A DNA stretch of 47,440 nucleotides from an uncultured Lachnospiraceae bacterium (GCA_910588285.1 CAJUQB010000034.1:1-47440); one strand, 5' to 3'. Shown: positions 7,978 to 17,127, counted from the stretch's first letter. The notes: a model not told the origin generated them from the sequence alone. A program made the numbers and translations.

Positions 7978-8847
7978 TTACATCTCAATCTCCAGCCCCA
8001 TCCCAAAGGACCCTTCCACCAGGCAGACCCTGGCGGCATATTCCGATGCAGCCCCAAAGGCCTCCCGCACCTGCTCTTCCCTAAGGGGCGCCTGCTTCCT
8101 CCAGCCCAGCTCCAGGAGCTTTACAAGAAAGGCTGCAAAAAAGGAATCTCCGGCTCCCATGGTATCCACTGCCTCCACCAGCTTGGCCTGGCCCCGGCAG
8201 AACAGGCCTTCCTCGGTCACCAGCAGCTGGCCGCCCCGTCCCATGGTCAGCAGCACATTTTTACATCCATAGCCCTGAACCTTTTTGGCAAACTCACATA
8301 TTTGCTCCTCACTGCTCCCAGCACAGGAAAACAGAGCCAGGTCCAACATTGGGCAGACCTCCTTCAGATACGCATCGGTGCGGTATTTCTCCTCCTCCGA
8401 GAAGTCAAAGGTCACCAGCAGCCTTTTTGTATCCAGCCGTTTCAGCTGGCCCTCCAAATGGGCATAGCAGGAGCTGTGCACCAGGTCAAAGCTCTCCACA
8501 TAGGCCAAGTCGTTTTTGCTGAGCATAGGCGGATACAGAGTTCCCACCCCGTGGGCCTCCTGGAAATATCCTCCGTCAAATACCCGCTCTCCGTCCACGA
8601 TATTTACCGCCGCCCGGCCGGACGTGCCATGCTTAATGGGACAGTGGGAGGTATCCACCCCTTTTTGGGCTGCGCACCTTAAGATATGATCCCCGATCAC
8701 ATCATCCCCCACGGTTCCCAAAAATGCTGTCTCTGCGCCGTTCTCACCGGCATATACCGTAATATTAAATGCATTCCCTCCGGGAAATGCCGTTTTTTTA
8801 TGGATATAGTAATCCACACAGCAGTCTCCTAATCCTATAATCTTCAT
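7978..8847 (-). CDS. PfkB-family kinase (fructoselysine 6-kinase-like)
   Basis: A 289-aa PfkB carbohydrate kinase. The N-terminus GLGDCCVDYY with FPGGNAFNITVY matches FrlD (GDNCVD, SGGNAVNVAVY), and the catalytic and anion-hole motif DTMGAGDSFFAAFL is intact near residue 230. It would phosphorylate the imported glycated compound using ATP before cleavage by the SIS enzymes. The start has GGGAG 7 nt upstream, and the gene follows the second permease by about 15 nt, so it belongs to the same transcript. Confidence 0.9.
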   Translation of the reverse strand: MKIIGLGDCCVDYYIHKKTAFPGGNAFNITVYAGENGAETAFLGTVGDDVIGDHILRCAAQKGVDTSHCPIKHGTSGRAAVNIVDGERVFDGGYFQEAHGVGTLYPPMLSKNDLAYVESFDLVHSSCYAHLEGQLKRLDTKRLLVTFDFSEEEKYRTDAYLKEVCPMLDLALFSCAGSSEEQICEFAKKVQGYGCKNVLLTMGRGGQLLVTEEGLFCRGQAKLVEAVDTMGAGDSFFAAFLVKLLELGWRKQAPLREEQVREAFGAASEYAARVCLVEGSFGMGLEIEM

Positions 8848-8861
8848 GGTTTTTCTCCCTT

Positions 8862-9698
8862 CTACCCTTTGATGCTGCCCTGGGATAAGCCCCGGATGAA
8901 CTGCTTCTGGAACACCAGGAACGCAATGACCACAACGGATGCGGAGATCACAAGCCCGGAAATCAGCACCGGATAATCCGTCCGAAGGGCCGCCTGCAGT
9001 GTCACAAGCCCTACCGGTATGGTTTTCAATGAATCACTTTCAATCAGCACTGTAGCAAACATATATTCATTCCAGGCATGCATGGTGGCAAACAGGGCCC
9101 CGGAAGCCAGTATGGGCTTGCACATGGGAATGATGATATGAATGAACAGTTTCAATACAGAACAGCCGTCCAGCAAGGCTGACTCCTCCACTGCCCGGGG
9201 CAGCGAAAGCATATAAGACCGAAACAGGAGCACTGTAAAAGAAAACTGGAATACACAGTAGGTAATAATCAATCCCAGGTGGGTATTGTACAGCTTCAGG
9301 TTCTGCATCAGCTTAAACAGGGAAACCAGATTGACCTCCGGCGAGATCATCATGCCTCCCAGAATAAACAGAAACACAAGGTTCCTGCCTTTGAACTGAA
9401 ACCGGCTGACCGCATAGGCTGCCAGGGCGCTGAACACCACCGTCAGAAACACGGATACCACTGTGACGAGGAGGCTGTTGAGAAAATACCGCCCCACTCC
9501 GTATTTTAACGCGTACCAGTAATTTCCGATCCGGAAGGTCTTGGGCCAGCTCCAGGGCTCTGTCAAAAAGGACGTGTTATCCTTGACACTGGACAGAAGC
9601 ATCCACACCAGCGGCAGGATCACAAGCACTGCCAGCAGCACAAACACCAGGAATACCGCGATCCTTCCCATGGATCCGTACCATTTTTGATATCTCAT
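8862..9698 (-). CDS. Carbohydrate ABC transporter permease (MalG-like)
   Basis: 278 aa with six predicted membrane helices and the cytoplasmic EAA loop EESALLDGCSVLKLFIHII that contacts the ATPase. The N-terminal signature PLVWMLLSSVKD is typical of CUT1 MalG-type subunits. Its ATG overlaps the stop of the MalF-like gene by 4 nt. There is no ATPase gene in the operon, so a shared MsmK-type ATPase encoded elsewhere is expected, as known for many CUT1 systems in Firmicutes. Confidence 0.93.
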   Translation of the reverse strand: MRYQKWYGSMGRIAVFLVFVLLAVLVILPLVWMLLSSVKDNTSFLTEPWSWPKTFRIGNYWYALKYGVGRYFLNSLLVTVVSVFLTVVFSALAAYAVSRFQFKGRNLVFLFILGGMMISPEVNLVSLFKLMQNLKLYNTHLGLIITYCVFQFSFTVLLFRSYMLSLPRAVEESALLDGCSVLKLFIHIIIPMCKPILASGALFATMHAWNEYMFATVLIESDSLKTIPVGLVTLQAALRTDYPVLISGLVISASVVVIAFLVFQKQFIRGLSQGSIKG

Positions 9699-10582
9699 AC
9701 ATCCGCCTCCCCGCCTGTTTTTGACAATTTCATCTGAACCAGCGACAGCACCAGGGTAATCACAAAAATAATCACTGCGTAGGCACTGGCCACTCCCATC
9801 TCGTCGTTGACAAAGGCCGACCGGTACATGGCTGTGGCCAGTACCTCCGAGGCCCGTCCCGGGCCGCCTCCTGTCAGAATCTGGATCTCCGTGAAGATTT
9901 TGAAGCTTCCGATCACTGTGATGATGGCTGTCACCAGCATGGATTCCTTGCCCATGGGCAGCGTAATATAGAAAAACTTCTTTACGGAACCCGCGCCATC
10001 AATCAGGGCAGCCTCATACAGCTCCTGGGGGATCTTCTGGATTCCGATCAGATCCAGCAGCATACAGTACCCCACGTACTGCCATTGAGAAATAAAAATA
10101 CAGCAGAAAATAGCCAGATTGGCATCTCCCAGCCAGGTAGGCGGGTTCTGTACTCCTATGTTCATCAAAAAGGTATTCAAAAGCCCGGTATTGGGATTGA
10201 AAATACATTTCCACAGCAGCGCAATTACTGACATGGAAATCAGGGATGGCAAAAATAGCACTGTCCGGAAAAATCCCTGGAACTTCCGCATGAACAGTTC
10301 CTCCAGACAGGCTGCCAGCACCATAGCCAGCCCCACCTGGCATACCACGGAAAGGGCAGCATAAATGATATTGTTAAACAGGATCCTGCCAAATCCACTG
10401 CCTGTAAAAATGGCCCCGTAATTCTTAAGCCCCACCCATTTCTGATCCGGTGTGTAGGAAACCCATTCATACAGACTTCCAATGACGGTCTGCAGCAGGG
10501 GGTAATACACAAATACCAACAGGCCAAGCACTACCGGGGCCAGAAACAGGATCATTATTTTTTTATTCTTATATGCTTTCAA
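9695..10582 (-). CDS. Carbohydrate ABC transporter permease (MalF/UgpA-like)
   Basis: 295 aa with six membrane helices, an N-terminal FLAPVVLGLLVFVYYP segment usual in this family, and the EAA loop YEAALIDGAGSVKKFFYITL. The start is TTG at 10582 preceded by GGGGGA. It pairs with the MalG-like subunit to form the channel for the substrate bound by the lipoprotein encoded 96 nt upstream. A strong hairpin in that gap probably limits permease expression relative to the binding protein. Confidence 0.93.
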   Translation of the reverse strand: MKAYKNKKIMILFLAPVVLGLLVFVYYPLLQTVIGSLYEWVSYTPDQKWVGLKNYGAIFTGSGFGRILFNNIIYAALSVVCQVGLAMVLAACLEELFMRKFQGFFRTVLFLPSLISMSVIALLWKCIFNPNTGLLNTFLMNIGVQNPPTWLGDANLAIFCCIFISQWQYVGYCMLLDLIGIQKIPQELYEAALIDGAGSVKKFFYITLPMGKESMLVTAIITVIGSFKIFTEIQILTGGGPGRASEVLATAMYRSAFVNDEMGVASAYAVIIFVITLVLSLVQMKLSKTGGEADV

Positions 10583-10600
10583 AACAATTCCCCCTTATCC

Positions 10601-10629
10601 GGGGCTCCTGCCTCTCCTACAGGAGCCCC
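10601..10629 (-). promoter_or_regulatory. Intercistronic hairpin between binding protein and permease
   Basis: A perfect 10-bp stem (GGGGCTCCTG with its complement, loop of 9) with no following T-run. Such GC-rich hairpins after a binding-protein gene commonly protect its 3' mRNA end and lower distal expression. The function here is inferred from placement. Confidence 0.6.
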
Positions 10630-10678
10630 TTCCATAATTATGTCTTTCTCGCTTCGGACTGCACCTGCATCCTTCCGC

Positions 10679-12076
10679 CTACTCTTCCTCTTCCGACTGA
10701 ACCTGCTTGGCCGCGGCCTGAACCTCGCCCATCAGATCCTCCGGTGTCTTGGTGCCTGCGATTACCTCCTGCAGGCCCGGGACATAAATCTCCGAGATCT
10801 TGCTGTGGATATCAGCATCCAGCCAGTTGGCAAATCCGTCTGCCTGCTCATATACCTCCACGGCCTGAAGGGTAACGTCATTGGAATTCTCTGCATTGTG
10901 GACATCCTGAACCGAGGCCGGGCTGGAAAGCTGTGTAATCATGCGCTCCTGCCAGGGCTTACTGGTCATCAGCTTCAGGAATTCAATGGCTATCTCCGGA
11001 TGCTTGCAGGTACTGGAGATCATAAATCCGTCCGGGGAGCCTGTCACAAGCTTCTCATTGCCTGCTGCCCCTGCGGGGAAGGGAATCTTAAACACGCCTG
11101 CATCCACGTTATTTTCCTCACAGCGCTTGAACTCAATGGACTGCATATAGGTCATGGCCGCCTTGCCGATAAAGAAATCATTTCTGGCCATATCAAAATC
11201 CATGGCATTGGTATTGGGGGTAAAATAGCCCTTGTCATTCAGCTCCTTGAGCATATTCAGGGCCTCCACATAGCCCGGATCCGTGAAGGTGCCGGTCTTG
11301 TAATTGTTGTCCCCAGTCCGCACCTCATCCGGCACGCACATGCTGTTGAAGGTGGAAATGTAATGGCAGGATGCCCAGGGCTCTATATTTCCAAGGGCCA
11401 GCGGGATAATGTCCGCCTCCTTGAAGGTCTCGCAGACATCCAGGAACTCCTCATAGGTGGTGGGAACCTTCACATTGTATTCCTCGAACAATGCCTTGTT
11501 GTATACCATCATCTTGCAGTCAATCCGCACCGGAACCCCGTAGATGCCGCCGTCGTACTCAAAGGGCGTCAGGGAAGCCTGCACAAAGCTGTCCTTCCAC
11601 TGGCTGTCCTCCTCAAAATATTTCGTCAGATCCATGGCGCTGCCGGCTCTTGCAAACTTAAATGCAGTCTCGCCGCTCCAGGAGAAAAAGATATCCGGCG
11701 CCTCGTTGGCCCCCAGCATCACCTTCAGCTTGGAACGGTAATCGGGATCCCCCACATTCTCAATTACAATATCCACATTCTCATGGGTGGATTCAAACTC
11801 CTTGGCAATATCTTCAAAATAGGGCGTCTCCTCCACATTGATCCAATTGTGGAACAGCTTCAGGGTGATCTTCTCCCCATCGCCGGCATTCTGGCTGCCT
11901 GTGTCCTCTCCGCCTGCCCCATCTCCCTCTGCCGGAGCGTCCGTCCCCGTCTGGTCCTCCTGTCCGGACGCGGACTGCTCCGGGTCTGCAGCCCCGTCGC
12001 CAGAACCGCCGCAGCCTGCCAGAAGACCGGCTGTCATCCCAAGCACCAACATCATACTCACAAGTTTCGCTTTCAT
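10679..12076 (-). CDS. Extracellular solute-binding lipoprotein (family 1)
   Basis: About 465 aa from ATG 12076 with AAGGAGG upstream. A lipoprotein signal (lipobox LLAGC) is followed by a Gly/Asp/Glu-rich linker, then a periplasmic-binding-protein fold of the CUT1 sugar type (ITLKLFHNWINVEE..., VMLGANEAPDIFFSW, GSPDGFMISSTCKHPE). It would capture the substrate outside the membrane for the two permeases. It is the first gene of the operon with kinase and deglycases, which suggests glycated amines such as fructoselysine as cargo, although the fold alone does not show specificity. Confidence 0.9.
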   Translation of the reverse strand: MKAKLVSMMLVLGMTAGLLAGCGGSGDGAADPEQSASGQEDQTGTDAPAEGDGAGGEDTGSQNAGDGEKITLKLFHNWINVEETPYFEDIAKEFESTHENVDIVIENVGDPDYRSKLKVMLGANEAPDIFFSWSGETAFKFARAGSAMDLTKYFEEDSQWKDSFVQASLTPFEYDGGIYGVPVRIDCKMMVYNKALFEEYNVKVPTTYEEFLDVCETFKEADIIPLALGNIEPWASCHYISTFNSMCVPDEVRTGDNNYKTGTFTDPGYVEALNMLKELNDKGYFTPNTNAMDFDMARNDFFIGKAAMTYMQSIEFKRCEENNVDAGVFKIPFPAGAAGNEKLVTGSPDGFMISSTCKHPEIAIEFLKLMTSKPWQERMITQLSSPASVQDVHNAENSNDVTLQAVEVYEQADGFANWLDADIHSKISEIYVPGLQEVIAGTKTPEDLMGEVQAAAKQVQSEEEE

Positions 12077-12105
12077 AAGTAACCTCCTTCTTCCTCTTAA
12101 AATTT

Positions 12106-12154
12106 GTATACATATGTATGCATATAATATAACATGTATATATCTGTTTGTCAA
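12106..12154 (-). promoter_or_regulatory. Sigma-A promoter and likely GntR operator of the sugar operon
   Basis: Minus-strand TTGACA (12149-12154), 17-bp spacer, TATATT (12126-12131). Just downstream of the -10 lies the near-perfect palindrome GTATACATATGTATGC (12106-12121, 7 of 8 pairs), placed to block transcription. The GntR regulator at the operon's far end is the natural candidate to bind it. Confidence 0.75.
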
Positions 12155-12211
12155 TCTTTAAATACAAAAAAAGAATCCTAATCTGCTTCGCCGCCTGTGG
12201 CTCTGGCAAAC

Positions 12212-12261
12212 AAAAAAGGGCTGTCACACCCCCGATTTTTCAATCGTTAGTGCGACAGCCC
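12212..12261 (-). terminator. Intrinsic terminator after the PF06541 gene
   Basis: GGGCTGTCaCAC (12218-12229) pairs with GTGcGACAGCCC (12250-12261), 11 of 12 bp; on the minus strand the stem is followed by TTTTTT (12212-12217). It closes the regulator/ABC operon and separates it from the sugar operon. Confidence 0.85.
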
Positions 12262-12322
12262 CATGTGTTTAAGGCGCAGCGGTGGTGGCTGCGTCGTTTG
12301 ACAAGAATATTCGGTTATCTAT

Positions 12323-13636
12323 TTACTTCACAATGGCATTGGGATAGATCCGCTCCATCCTTCTGTCATCAAACCGCTGGTCCAGCAGCTCCTCCAGCCC
12401 GTTGGCCGGCCCAAGGCCCTCAGCCCTTTTGCTGTAACGCCCCAAGGCCATACCGGATATGACAATGTTTGCTGCCATAAATACCACAAATACCCGGCTT
12501 ATGGCCTTTCCTGCCCTCATCGGGATCCGTTCGATCCAGGCCGACACCCTGGGGTACAGTCCCTTCATCCAGATCACAGCCGCGATCCCCCAGAAAAAGC
12601 AGTACAGCAGATTGATCCGGCCTCCCAGATTAAAGGGGATATCGCTGTAATCCCAGAATACCGTGCCGAACACCAATTCCGTAAATACGCTGCATATGTA
12701 CTCGTAGAGTCCTCCCAGCACGGTTCCCAGGAAAAACAGGGCGCTGTCCTTTTTCTCCTGATACCGGTGAAGCAGCAGGGTAAAGCCGGCGATTCCTGCG
12801 CCCCAGACAATGCTGAAGGGCCCGTACACCACACTGCTGCGGCTCATCAGCTGCCCGGTGGTCAGCAGACAGAAGATGGTCTCCGTAATATCCCCCAGAA
12901 ACGCCCCCAGGAAAAACAGCCACACCAGCTTGTGGAAGCCGCAGCCATAAGCAAAGATCCGCTTTTTGGCCTCCTGCTCCCGGGCCTTTCTCTCCTGCTC
13001 CTCCCGGGCCTCCTCCCCGGTGGGAAATGCCCTGCCCATTCGGCGCTCAACAGCCCGGGTAATGGCATTATCCAGGGCCCGGGACACTCTTTTGATGCCC
13101 TGGGCAATTTCCCGCAGCTGCTGGTTTTCCAGCTTCATCTTCTTAAGGGCTGCCCAGGTGGCCAGAATGTCCACTGCCAGAGCTGCCAGCAGAAGGATCA
13201 TCAAAATCCGCCCCAGAAGATAGGGAATGGCATGCACAAAGGATACGGCCAGCGGATGGAAGAATTCTATAATGAGCGTTGCCGCCACTGCCCAGATGGC
13301 GGAAAAGCGCAGGCAGATGTAGGTGCCGATATGATCCCGATAACCGCTGTAATCCCAGCATTTCCTTCCCAGTATTTTCTCCAGCAGCATCCCGGCGGCC
13401 CACTCAAACACCCCGGTAACCAGAATACAGGCCAGGAACAGAAATACCGGCCGCTCCTTAAGCCCCTGAAAAAAGACCAGGAGGAATCCCATGGAAAGGC
13501 CGTACACCGGACACAGCATCCCGTTCAAAAGTCCCCGGTTCACAAACCGCCGCTTCTGGACCGCGGCATAGACAACCTCCAGGCACCAGCCCAGGAAGGC
13601 ATATAGAAAAAAGCAGCATATCAGTTCGTAAATCAT
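12323..13636 (-). CDS. PF06541-type membrane protein (putative ABC-transporter type IV)
   Basis: 437 aa with two similar membrane halves separated by a charged, Arg/Glu-rich cytoplasmic stretch (about residues 165-225). The halves carry matching motifs: FLGWCLEVVY with GLLNGMLCPVYG and CWDYSGY, then FLGAFLGDITETIF with VVYGPFSIVWG and FWDYSDIPFN. This is the pattern of the CmpB/putative ABC-transporter type IV family, whose function is not established. It is the last gene of the operon with a two-component system and an ABC transporter, so it may be part of the same envelope response. Confidence 0.75.
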   Translation of the reverse strand: MIYELICCFFLYAFLGWCLEVVYAAVQKRRFVNRGLLNGMLCPVYGLSMGFLLVFFQGLKERPVFLFLACILVTGVFEWAAGMLLEKILGRKCWDYSGYRDHIGTYICLRFSAIWAVAATLIIEFFHPLAVSFVHAIPYLLGRILMILLLAALAVDILATWAALKKMKLENQQLREIAQGIKRVSRALDNAITRAVERRMGRAFPTGEEAREEQERKAREQEAKKRIFAYGCGFHKLVWLFFLGAFLGDITETIFCLLTTGQLMSRSSVVYGPFSIVWGAGIAGFTLLLHRYQEKKDSALFFLGTVLGGLYEYICSVFTELVFGTVFWDYSDIPFNLGGRINLLYCFFWGIAAVIWMKGLYPRVSAWIERIPMRAGKAISRVFVVFMAANIVISGMALGRYSKRAEGLGPANGLEELLDQRFDDRRMERIYPNAIVK

Positions 13637-13659
13637 TCCTCAATCTCCTATTCCCACTC

Positions 13660-14538
13660 TCAGCAAATAAGCTCCACCGTAATCTGCAGCTGTCCTCCCA
13701 GCATCCGGGCCCGGACGCTGCCCCCCATCTTCTCTGTCAGCTCACGGACAATAAACAGCCCCAGCCCGGAGGAGCCCTTCCCCCGGGCGGAATCTGCCTT
13801 GTAAAAACGTTCAAACATCTGTTCCGTGTCCGGCCTGTCAGCCTCTGCTACCGGATTTTCAAAAATCAGGCTGCTGCCCTCCTGACGGATCCAAAGTCCT
13901 CCCTGGCCATGGAGGAGGGCATTCTGAATCAGATTGTGAAAGATCCGGCGCAGGCACGCTTCGTCTGCCAAAAACCTTATACCCTCCTCCTCAAATTCCA
14001 CTTGGGGTGCAATCCCTTTTTCCTCAAACTGCCGGTAAAAGCCCACTAGGCAGTCCCCCAGAAGGGGCAGCGCCTGGATCTGGCAGATATTCATCTCATA
14101 TTCCTCACTGGTAATCTTGGTATACAAAAACAGCTCCTCCAGCATATCCTTAAGCTCTTCCAGCCGCTCCTCTGCAACTGCAAGATACCGTTCCCGCTTT
14201 GCCCTCTCCTGGCATTCCCTGGCAAGCTGCAGGTAGCCGGAGGCCCCGGTCAGAGGGGTGCGGATATCATGGGCAAGGCTTGTCACATTCTGCTTCAGCT
14301 GTCTTTCTGCCTTCTCATATTGAATCTCCTTCGCAAGCCGGAGCCTGGAGAGTTGGTTTAATGTCCTGCACAGGGCCAGGATATCCTTTTGACGGCTCTG
14401 TGCCCCCAGCTCCATGCGGCTTCCCCGCCCGATTTCCTCCAGCTGCATGTGCAGAGAGCGCACTGCCAGGATGCCCCGGATATACTGTACTGCCAGCAGG
14501 ACACAAATACATATAAGAATTGCCATCACCACGGCCAT
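13660..14538 (-). CDS. Sensor histidine kinase, short N-terminus
   Basis: 292 aa. One N-terminal membrane helix with almost no extracellular part leads to a HisKA domain with phospho-acceptor His in HDIRTPLTGASGYL, an N-box NLIQNALLHG and a G2 box GSSGLGLFIVRELTEKMGG. Intramembrane-sensing kinases of this shape usually work with ABC transporters in antimicrobial-peptide detoxification. GGAGG precedes the ATG; the permease gene ends 26 nt upstream. The partner regulator is encoded first in the operon. Confidence 0.93.
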   Translation of the reverse strand: MAVVMAILICICVLLAVQYIRGILAVRSLHMQLEEIGRGSRMELGAQSRQKDILALCRTLNQLSRLRLAKEIQYEKAERQLKQNVTSLAHDIRTPLTGASGYLQLARECQERAKRERYLAVAEERLEELKDMLEELFLYTKITSEEYEMNICQIQALPLLGDCLVGFYRQFEEKGIAPQVEFEEEGIRFLADEACLRRIFHNLIQNALLHGQGGLWIRQEGSSLIFENPVAEADRPDTEQMFERFYKADSARGKGSSGLGLFIVRELTEKMGGSVRARMLGGQLQITVELIC

Positions 14539-14564
14539 AAACCGCCCTCCTTACCGCTTTTGGA

Positions 14565-15371
14565 CTAAATATCCTTCTTATTCAGGAAAATCCCTGTAAG
14601 AACCGTGTAAAGGGCCAGAAAACCCGCCCCTACGGCATATACCTTAAGATCCCCGGCCGATGCGAAATGCCCGGGTCCCATACTCATAGTCAGATATATG
14701 GTATATTCCAGCCACCCGTTCAAATGAAGGAGATCCAGCAGGCCATACACCAGCGTCACCACCAGGCCGCTTCCCAGAAGAACTGCCGCAACAGCCCCTA
14801 CCGCCACGCTTCTGGTCAGGACGCACAGCAAAATAATCAATGCGGAAAAGGCCGTGGTCAAAAGCCACACCCAGGTCATATAAAATACCAGATCCTGCCA
14901 GGGAGAGGGAGACACCAGCTGCCCCAGTACCTGGTTCAGAACAAGAGAAACCGCAAGCATGCCAACCAGATAACAGGCATCCACAATGGCAGCTGTCAGA
15001 AGCTTGCTTCCCACGTAATTCCACCGGTTCTGATGGAAGGCCATCACATTTTTGATAAAGCCTTTCTGAAAATCCGCACATACAAACAGCATCACAAAGA
15101 TCCCGAGCATCAGGTTGTACATTCCCCCATCCAGGCAGATCTGCCGGAAAAGCATCAGAAAATCCAGCTCCTCCAGGGCTTTCGACAGCCCTGTTAGCTG
15201 CACGTTTCCCCCGTTTTCCAAGCTGGCCAACAGCTCCAGCCCCTGGGGCGATACCACCACATACCAGAGCCCAAAAGCCGTAAATACCATAAGCAGCAAA
15301 ATCCCGAAGCATACATACAATGACTTGCTTCTAATTACCCGATATAGATCCATACGCAGCAGATTAAACAT
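14565..15371 (-). CDS. ABC-2 type permease
   Basis: 268 aa with about six hydrophobic segments, the first after MFNLLRMDLYRVIRSKSLYV, which is typical of lantibiotic/bacitracin-type ABC-2 permeases. It overlaps the 3' end of the ATPase gene by 8 nt, so the two are surely made together. The likely role is export or sensing of a cell-envelope-active peptide. Confidence 0.88.
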   Translation of the reverse strand: MFNLLRMDLYRVIRSKSLYVCFGILLLMVFTAFGLWYVVVSPQGLELLASLENGGNVQLTGLSKALEELDFLMLFRQICLDGGMYNLMLGIFVMLFVCADFQKGFIKNVMAFHQNRWNYVGSKLLTAAIVDACYLVGMLAVSLVLNQVLGQLVSPSPWQDLVFYMTWVWLLTTAFSALIILLCVLTRSVAVGAVAAVLLGSGLVVTLVYGLLDLLHLNGWLEYTIYLTMSMGPGHFASAGDLKVYAVGAGFLALYTVLTGIFLNKKDI

Positions 15372-16293
15372 TGACCGTTCCCCCTTCCATACGGTTTAAG
15401 AAATACTCCTCCAGATCCATCCGGTGAAATCCTGATTCATATACCGGGACCTGATTTTCAATCAATATCTGGTTGATCCGGGAGCCCTCCGCAAGCCCGT
15501 AGATCCGAATGGACTGATCGTCCTGCACCTTGGGCTGCAGTGCCGGAAAGTGCTCCTGGATCAAGGGCAGCGCCCGCTTCACATCCGCAACGCGAATCTG
15601 AAAATAATCCTGGCATTTTTCCTCCAGCTCCTCCCTGGTGATCTGCTCCATCAGCTGTCCGTCCTTGATGATCCCGTAATTGGTAGAGATCTTACTCAGC
15701 TCCCCCAGAATATGGGAGCTGATCAGGATGGTTTTGCCCTCCTCGTTCAGGTCCAGCACCAGCTGCCGCAGCTCCCGGATCCCCTCCGGGTCCAGGCCGT
15801 TGATGGGCTCATCAAGGATCAGAAGATCCGGGTTCCCCAAAAGGGCCAGGGCTACTCCCAGCCGCTGCTTCATCCCCATGGAAAAATGCTTTACCTTCTT
15901 CTTGCCTGCATCCGACAGGCCGGTCTGGGACAGCACGGTATCTACACTCGCCTCGTCTGCAAGCCCTATGCATTTTGCCTTCATCATCACATTCTGCCGG
16001 GCCGTCAGATTGGCGTACAATCCTGCCGACTCAATCAGCACCCCAAGCCTGCGCCTTATCACCGGGTCGCTGACCGGCTTTCCAAATAACCGGATGTCCC
16101 CCTCCGTAGGCCTGGCCAGCCCGCTGATCATCTTCAAGGTGGTGGATTTCCCGGCGCCATTCCTGCCAATAAACCCGTAGATCTGCCCTTCCCGGACCTG
16201 TAGATCCAAATGCCTGACTGCAGCCCTGCCGCCATACAGCTTTGTTAAAGCCCTTGTCTCTACGGCATATGGGTTATCCCTTTCTGTTCTCAT
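15364..16293 (-). CDS. ABC transporter ATPase (BcrA/lantibiotic-immunity-like)
   Basis: 309 aa. Walker A GRNGAGKST (about residues 42-50), Q-loop region, signature FSMGMKQRLGVA, Walker B LLILDEPINGLDP and H-loop ISSHIL are all intact. The C-terminal ~90 residues are the regulatory extension common in BcrA-type ATPases. Operon partner of the ABC-2 permease, with a two-component system flanking on both sides. Confidence 0.93.
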   Translation of the reverse strand: MRTERDNPYAVETRALTKLYGGRAAVRHLDLQVREGQIYGFIGRNGAGKSTTLKMISGLARPTEGDIRLFGKPVSDPVIRRRLGVLIESAGLYANLTARQNVMMKAKCIGLADEASVDTVLSQTGLSDAGKKKVKHFSMGMKQRLGVALALLGNPDLLILDEPINGLDPEGIRELRQLVLDLNEEGKTILISSHILGELSKISTNYGIIKDGQLMEQITREELEEKCQDYFQIRVADVKRALPLIQEHFPALQPKVQDDQSIRIYGLAEGSRINQILIENQVPVYESGFHRMDLEEYFLNRMEGGTVNV

Positions 16294-16380
16294 GATTTCT
16301 ACTCCTTCCTGTGTGCGAATGCACCAACTGATTTCTTGATTTCCTATAGTCTAACACAGGAATTTTCAGAAAGCGCTTAG

Positions 16381-16402
16381 AAAAGTTTAAGAAAGTTTAA
16401 AG
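16381..16402 (-). promoter_or_regulatory. Direct repeat, candidate response-regulator site
   Basis: On the minus strand the end of the response-regulator gene contains TAAACTTT twice at 10-bp spacing, partly overlapping the stop codon and upstream of the ATPase start. OmpR-type regulators bind such tandem half-sites one helical turn apart. Binding is inference. Confidence 0.4.
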
Positions 16403-17049
16403 CCCATGCCCCACACCGTCTGGATATACTGGTCTGTCCCGCTCTTTTTCAGCTTTGAACGTATATTGCTGATATGTACATTGATGGTCTTGTCCTCCGC
16501 CAGATACTCTTCCCCCCAGGCGTACTCGTAGATCATCTGCTTTGTAAACACGCGCCTGGGATTTTGGATCAGCAGCTCCAGGATCAAAAATTCATGCCGG
16601 GTCAGCTCCACCGGCTCCCCTCCTGCCGTCATTTCCTGGGTATCGGGATTGAGGACCCATTCCCGGTAGGAATAGCCGCCGCCCGCCCCCTGCTTGTTCC
16701 GCCGGCGGAACTGCACCTGGATGCGCACCAAAAGCTCCGGCAGGTCAAAGGGCTTCGTGAGATAGTCCTCTGCACCAGATGACAGCACCTCCACCTTGCT
16801 GTCAAGCCCTGATTTGGCTGACAGCACAATCACCGGCGCTTTCTCCGAAAAGGATGCCACCAGCTCCTCCCCGGGAATGCCCGGCAGCATCAAATCCAAC
16901 AGCACCAGATCAAATTCCTCCATGGAAAACAGAAGCTTCGCCTCACTGCCGGAATATGCCTGGGTACAGGCGTACCCGTGGCCCTCCAGATATTCCTTAA
17001 GCATCTGATTATTTTTTTCGTCATCCTCTGCAATCAAAATCCTCTGCAT
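16387..17049 (-). CDS. OmpR-family response regulator
   Basis: About 220 aa from ATG 17049, preceded by GGAGG. The receiver domain (1-115) has the acidic pair in ILIAEDDEKN, phospho-acceptor Asp in DLVLLDLMLPG and Lys in YLTKPF; the C-terminal winged helix (about 130-220) has LTRHEFLILELL and KTINVHISNIRSKL. It is encoded ahead of the ABC transporter and the histidine kinase, and is expected to control that operon in response to envelope stress. Confidence 0.94.
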   Translation of the reverse strand: MQRILIAEDDEKNNQMLKEYLEGHGYACTQAYSGSEAKLLFSMEEFDLVLLDLMLPGIPGEELVASFSEKAPVIVLSAKSGLDSKVEVLSSGAEDYLTKPFDLPELLVRIQVQFRRRNKQGAGGGYSYREWVLNPDTQEMTAGGEPVELTRHEFLILELLIQNPRRVFTKQMIYEYAWGEEYLAEDKTINVHISNIRSKLKKSGTDQYIQTVWGMGFKLS

Positions 17050-17127
17050 CCTGCTGTCCTCCAAGCTGTATGAAACCTTTTTTTGACCCCAACATTTTGA
17101 CCCCAACCCCATGATATAACACCAAAT

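Noticed and set aside
10640..12082. Long open frames opposite real genes, such as 10640-12082, 2292-3470, 7642-8682 and 35090-36139 on the plus strand
   Set aside because: They lie antisense to well-supported genes, have no recognisable motifs and poor ribosome sites. GC-rich codon use explains their length.
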